Source of the DNA: Aphanothece sacrum FPU1
GTDB lineage: Bacteria; Cyanobacteriota; Cyanobacteriia; Cyanobacteriales; Microcystaceae
Reading direction: 5' to 3'
DNA length: 64,000 nucleotides
Assembly: GCF_003864295.1 (NCBI RefSeq)
Contig: NZ_BDQK01000003.1
Coordinates: 62,001 to 126,000 of the forward strand
Part shown: positions 62,661 through 64,000 of the stretch, one piece after another
How the letters are laid out: each line of letters begins with the position of its first letter
Numbering within the stretch: position 1 is the first letter of the stretch
Made by a program: the position numbers and the translations under genes
Notes under the pieces: model-generated
The model's input: only the letters and a program-made list of their open reading frames with translations
What the model was told of the DNA's origin: nothing
Database searches by the model: none

Positions 62661-62692
62661 CAGAAAATATCAAATTGAGAGATGATTCAGAC

Positions 62693-64000
62693 TTAGAACC
62701 TGAAGGTAGTCCGCAATGCCCCTACCCAAATACTATTATTGCTATTGTTACCATCAGGATTGATGATTACATAAACCCCAGGAGTCAATAGAATGTTTTT
62801 AGTCAGAGGATACTGATACTGGGTTTCAAAAATGTAAGGAGTATCTTGGTCAGGAACCGTTAAATCTCCAGGTAAGGCATCAATCCGACGAGAATTGGTG
62901 GTAGAACCACCAGCAAAACTCAAGACAGCCCCCTCTTTCCCTAAATCTACGATATTAAGAGCAGCCATCCAAGTCCAGATATCAGCCCCAAAACCGCGAC
63001 GACTTTGACCATTGGCATCAAGACCTTGCGCACGGGCCAAACCATAACCAACCCAACCGGTCAAGTTAAAAGTTTGGTTAATGCGCCAGTTACCATTGAG
63101 TCCATAGGCATCCATAATAGTTGGCGCGCCTAAGAAGGGATCTCGGCCTATCCCAACTCCGAGTCGGCGACTATTAACACCAGCCGCAGTTCGGTTATTC
63201 GGTTCAACATAACTTCCTGTACCAAAAGTCGTATTGAGACGGTTGGGGTTGGGATTGTTGGGGTTGGGATTGACATAGTCGGCAGTGAAATAATGGTGCA
63301 TAAAAGTAAAGTTAAAGGCCAAGCTCTGAGTAGGATAAATCCCTAACTGACCCCCCGCACTAAAATTACCATTAAACAAACCTCTTCCTAAAGCTGGATC
63401 ATTACCTGTATTACTGGGGGCTAAATAAAGACCCCGTACCGTCACCCAATCAGCAAATTTATAGGCAAAACCGCCCCCAATCCCTTCATTCCCCCGCGCG
63501 GTGAGAGGATCATAACGAAGGAAACGAGATAAAGTCCCTGTTCCTGAAGCATTTAAGAAGGGGTTGCCCACATCAAAAATATCGTCAACATCAAGTCCAG
63601 TACCTCCGACATAACCCGTGAAGTTACCAATGGGGAACCGATACCACAAGTTATCAACAATGACGTTACTGGTGTTACGAAGGTTGCTAGTGGTATCGTA
63701 GGAAAGACGAGCCATTTGCGTTCCAGTAGGGTCAGAATAGTCAAAAACACTACCCGCTTGCAGACGAGTAGTTAAGAAGTCTTTTCCGGTAAAACTGGTA
63801 TTGATATTTAAACGAACCCGATAACCAAGATTCGCGTTATCATCAATGCGTCGTCTGCCATTAGGAAGTCTTCCTTGATTGAATAAATTTTGTTCCCGGA
63901 AGTCTAAGGCTCTTTCCCCTGACGCACCAGATACGGAAAATAGGACTTCCCCTCTTAATTTGGTGGTAGTGGAAAATTGATGATCTTCAAGAAACGCTAC
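62693..64000 (-). CDS. Iron-uptake/OprB-type outer-membrane porin, 5' end beyond the window
   Basis: The 435 visible codons are open to the right edge. The visible part holds EDHQFSTTTKLRGEVLFSVSG, then RLNINTSFTGKDFLTTRLQAG, VIVDNLWYRFPIG and amphipathic strands to the terminal ILLTPGVYVIINPDGNNSNNSIWVGALRTTFRF, ending in Phe as in beta-barrels. This matches cyanobacterial SLH-linked OprB-type porins (carbohydrate or iron uptake). The SLH domain and signal peptide would lie beyond the edge. An internal ATG at 63715 is not the start. Confidence 0.88.
   Translation of the reverse strand, partial: VAFLEDHQFSTTTKLRGEVLFSVSGASGERALDFREQNLFNQGRLPNGRRRIDDNANLGYRVRLNINTSFTGKDFLTTRLQAGSVFDYSDPTGTQMARLSYDTTSNLRNTSNVIVDNLWYRFPIGNFTGYVGGTGLDVDDIFDVGNPFLNASGTGTLSRFLRYDPLTARGNEGIGGGFAYKFADWVTVRGLYLAPSNTGNDPALGRGLFNGNFSAGGQLGIYPTQSLAFNFTFMHHYFTADYVNPNPNNPNPNRLNTTFGTGSYVEPNNRTAAGVNSRRLGVGIGRDPFLGAPTIMDAYGLNGNWRINQTFNLTGWVGYGLARAQGLDANGQSRRGFGADIWTWMAALNIVDLGKEGAVLSFAGGSTTNSRRIDALPGDLTVPDQDTPYIFETQYQYPLTKNILLTPGVYVIINPDGNNSNNSIWVGALRTTFRF

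Overview
The window is a stretch of cyanobacterial chromosome. It carries photosystem genes (psaD, psbV), chlorophyll and bilin synthesis genes (a diiron Mg-protoporphyrin ester cyclase, heme oxygenase, HemN) and a carotenoid oxygenase. The octamer GCGATCGC (HIP1) is abundant, non-coding DNA is AT-rich, and the psaD/trpE and efp/accB neighbourhoods are ones known in cyanobacteria. Together these suggest a unicellular chroococcalean-type cyanobacterium (Cyanothece/Crocosphaera/Microcystis-like). The species name is not determinable by reading alone.

Layout. 1-8.3 kb: a zinc-ribbon/PP2C phosphatase, a thrB-hisG-fmt run, a flavin split-barrel protein, and a glutathione-transferase gene divergent from a fatty-acid-desaturase-type gene across a promoter region dense in palindromes. 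8.3-12.0 kb: hemN, an HO2-like heme oxygenase and an AcsF/ChlAII-like cyclase, resembling the low-oxygen tetrapyrrole set but split into two divergent units. 12.0-30.5 kb: an accessory zone rich in toxin-antitoxin (TA) and nuclease genes (ParDE-, HicBA-, HigBA-, MntA/HepT-, DUF433/DUF5615-, RelE-, XRE-peptidase/PIN- and VapC-type, Uma2, Rpn, ATPase + DUF3226). It is interleaved with housekeeping genes (dedA, accC, an ABC ATPase, efp, accB, leuS). 30.6-48.5 kb: mostly core genes (tamB-like, trpE, psaD, psbV, a folate/biopterin-type transporter, carotenoid oxygenase, a coiled-coil repeat protein, a GAF-SpoIIE phosphatase, argH, a Nudix hydrolase). 48.6-54.3 kb: BrnTA, two tRNAs, lipA, and a plasmid-like patch (ribbon-helix-helix-type protein with an AT-rich direct-repeat array, HIP1 repeats, an IS4-family element). 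54.4-64 kb: tgt, a fused amino-acid ABC transporter, a flavin amine oxidase split by an IS200/IS605 element with intact TnpA and TnpB, a VWA protein, two small proteins and a porin running off the right edge.

The most striking pattern is erosion of toxin genes. Four different toxin genes (HepT, DUF5615, VapC and YafQ types) survive only as their first ~17-40 codons. In two of these the partner antitoxin is still open. Two further accessory genes carry single in-frame stop codons (a DUF2281-like antitoxin and the DUF3226 partner of an OLD-like ATPase).

Several families of short palindromic repeats are dispersed between genes. One 65-bp element occurs in inverted orientation at about 5.4 and 44.6 kb with 60 of 65 bases the same. 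Many gene starts were moved inward from the longest reading frame because the upstream codon is TTG or because a better ribosome-binding site or conserved N-terminus lies inside. All functional names come from recognising motifs and family resemblance by eye; no database search was run.
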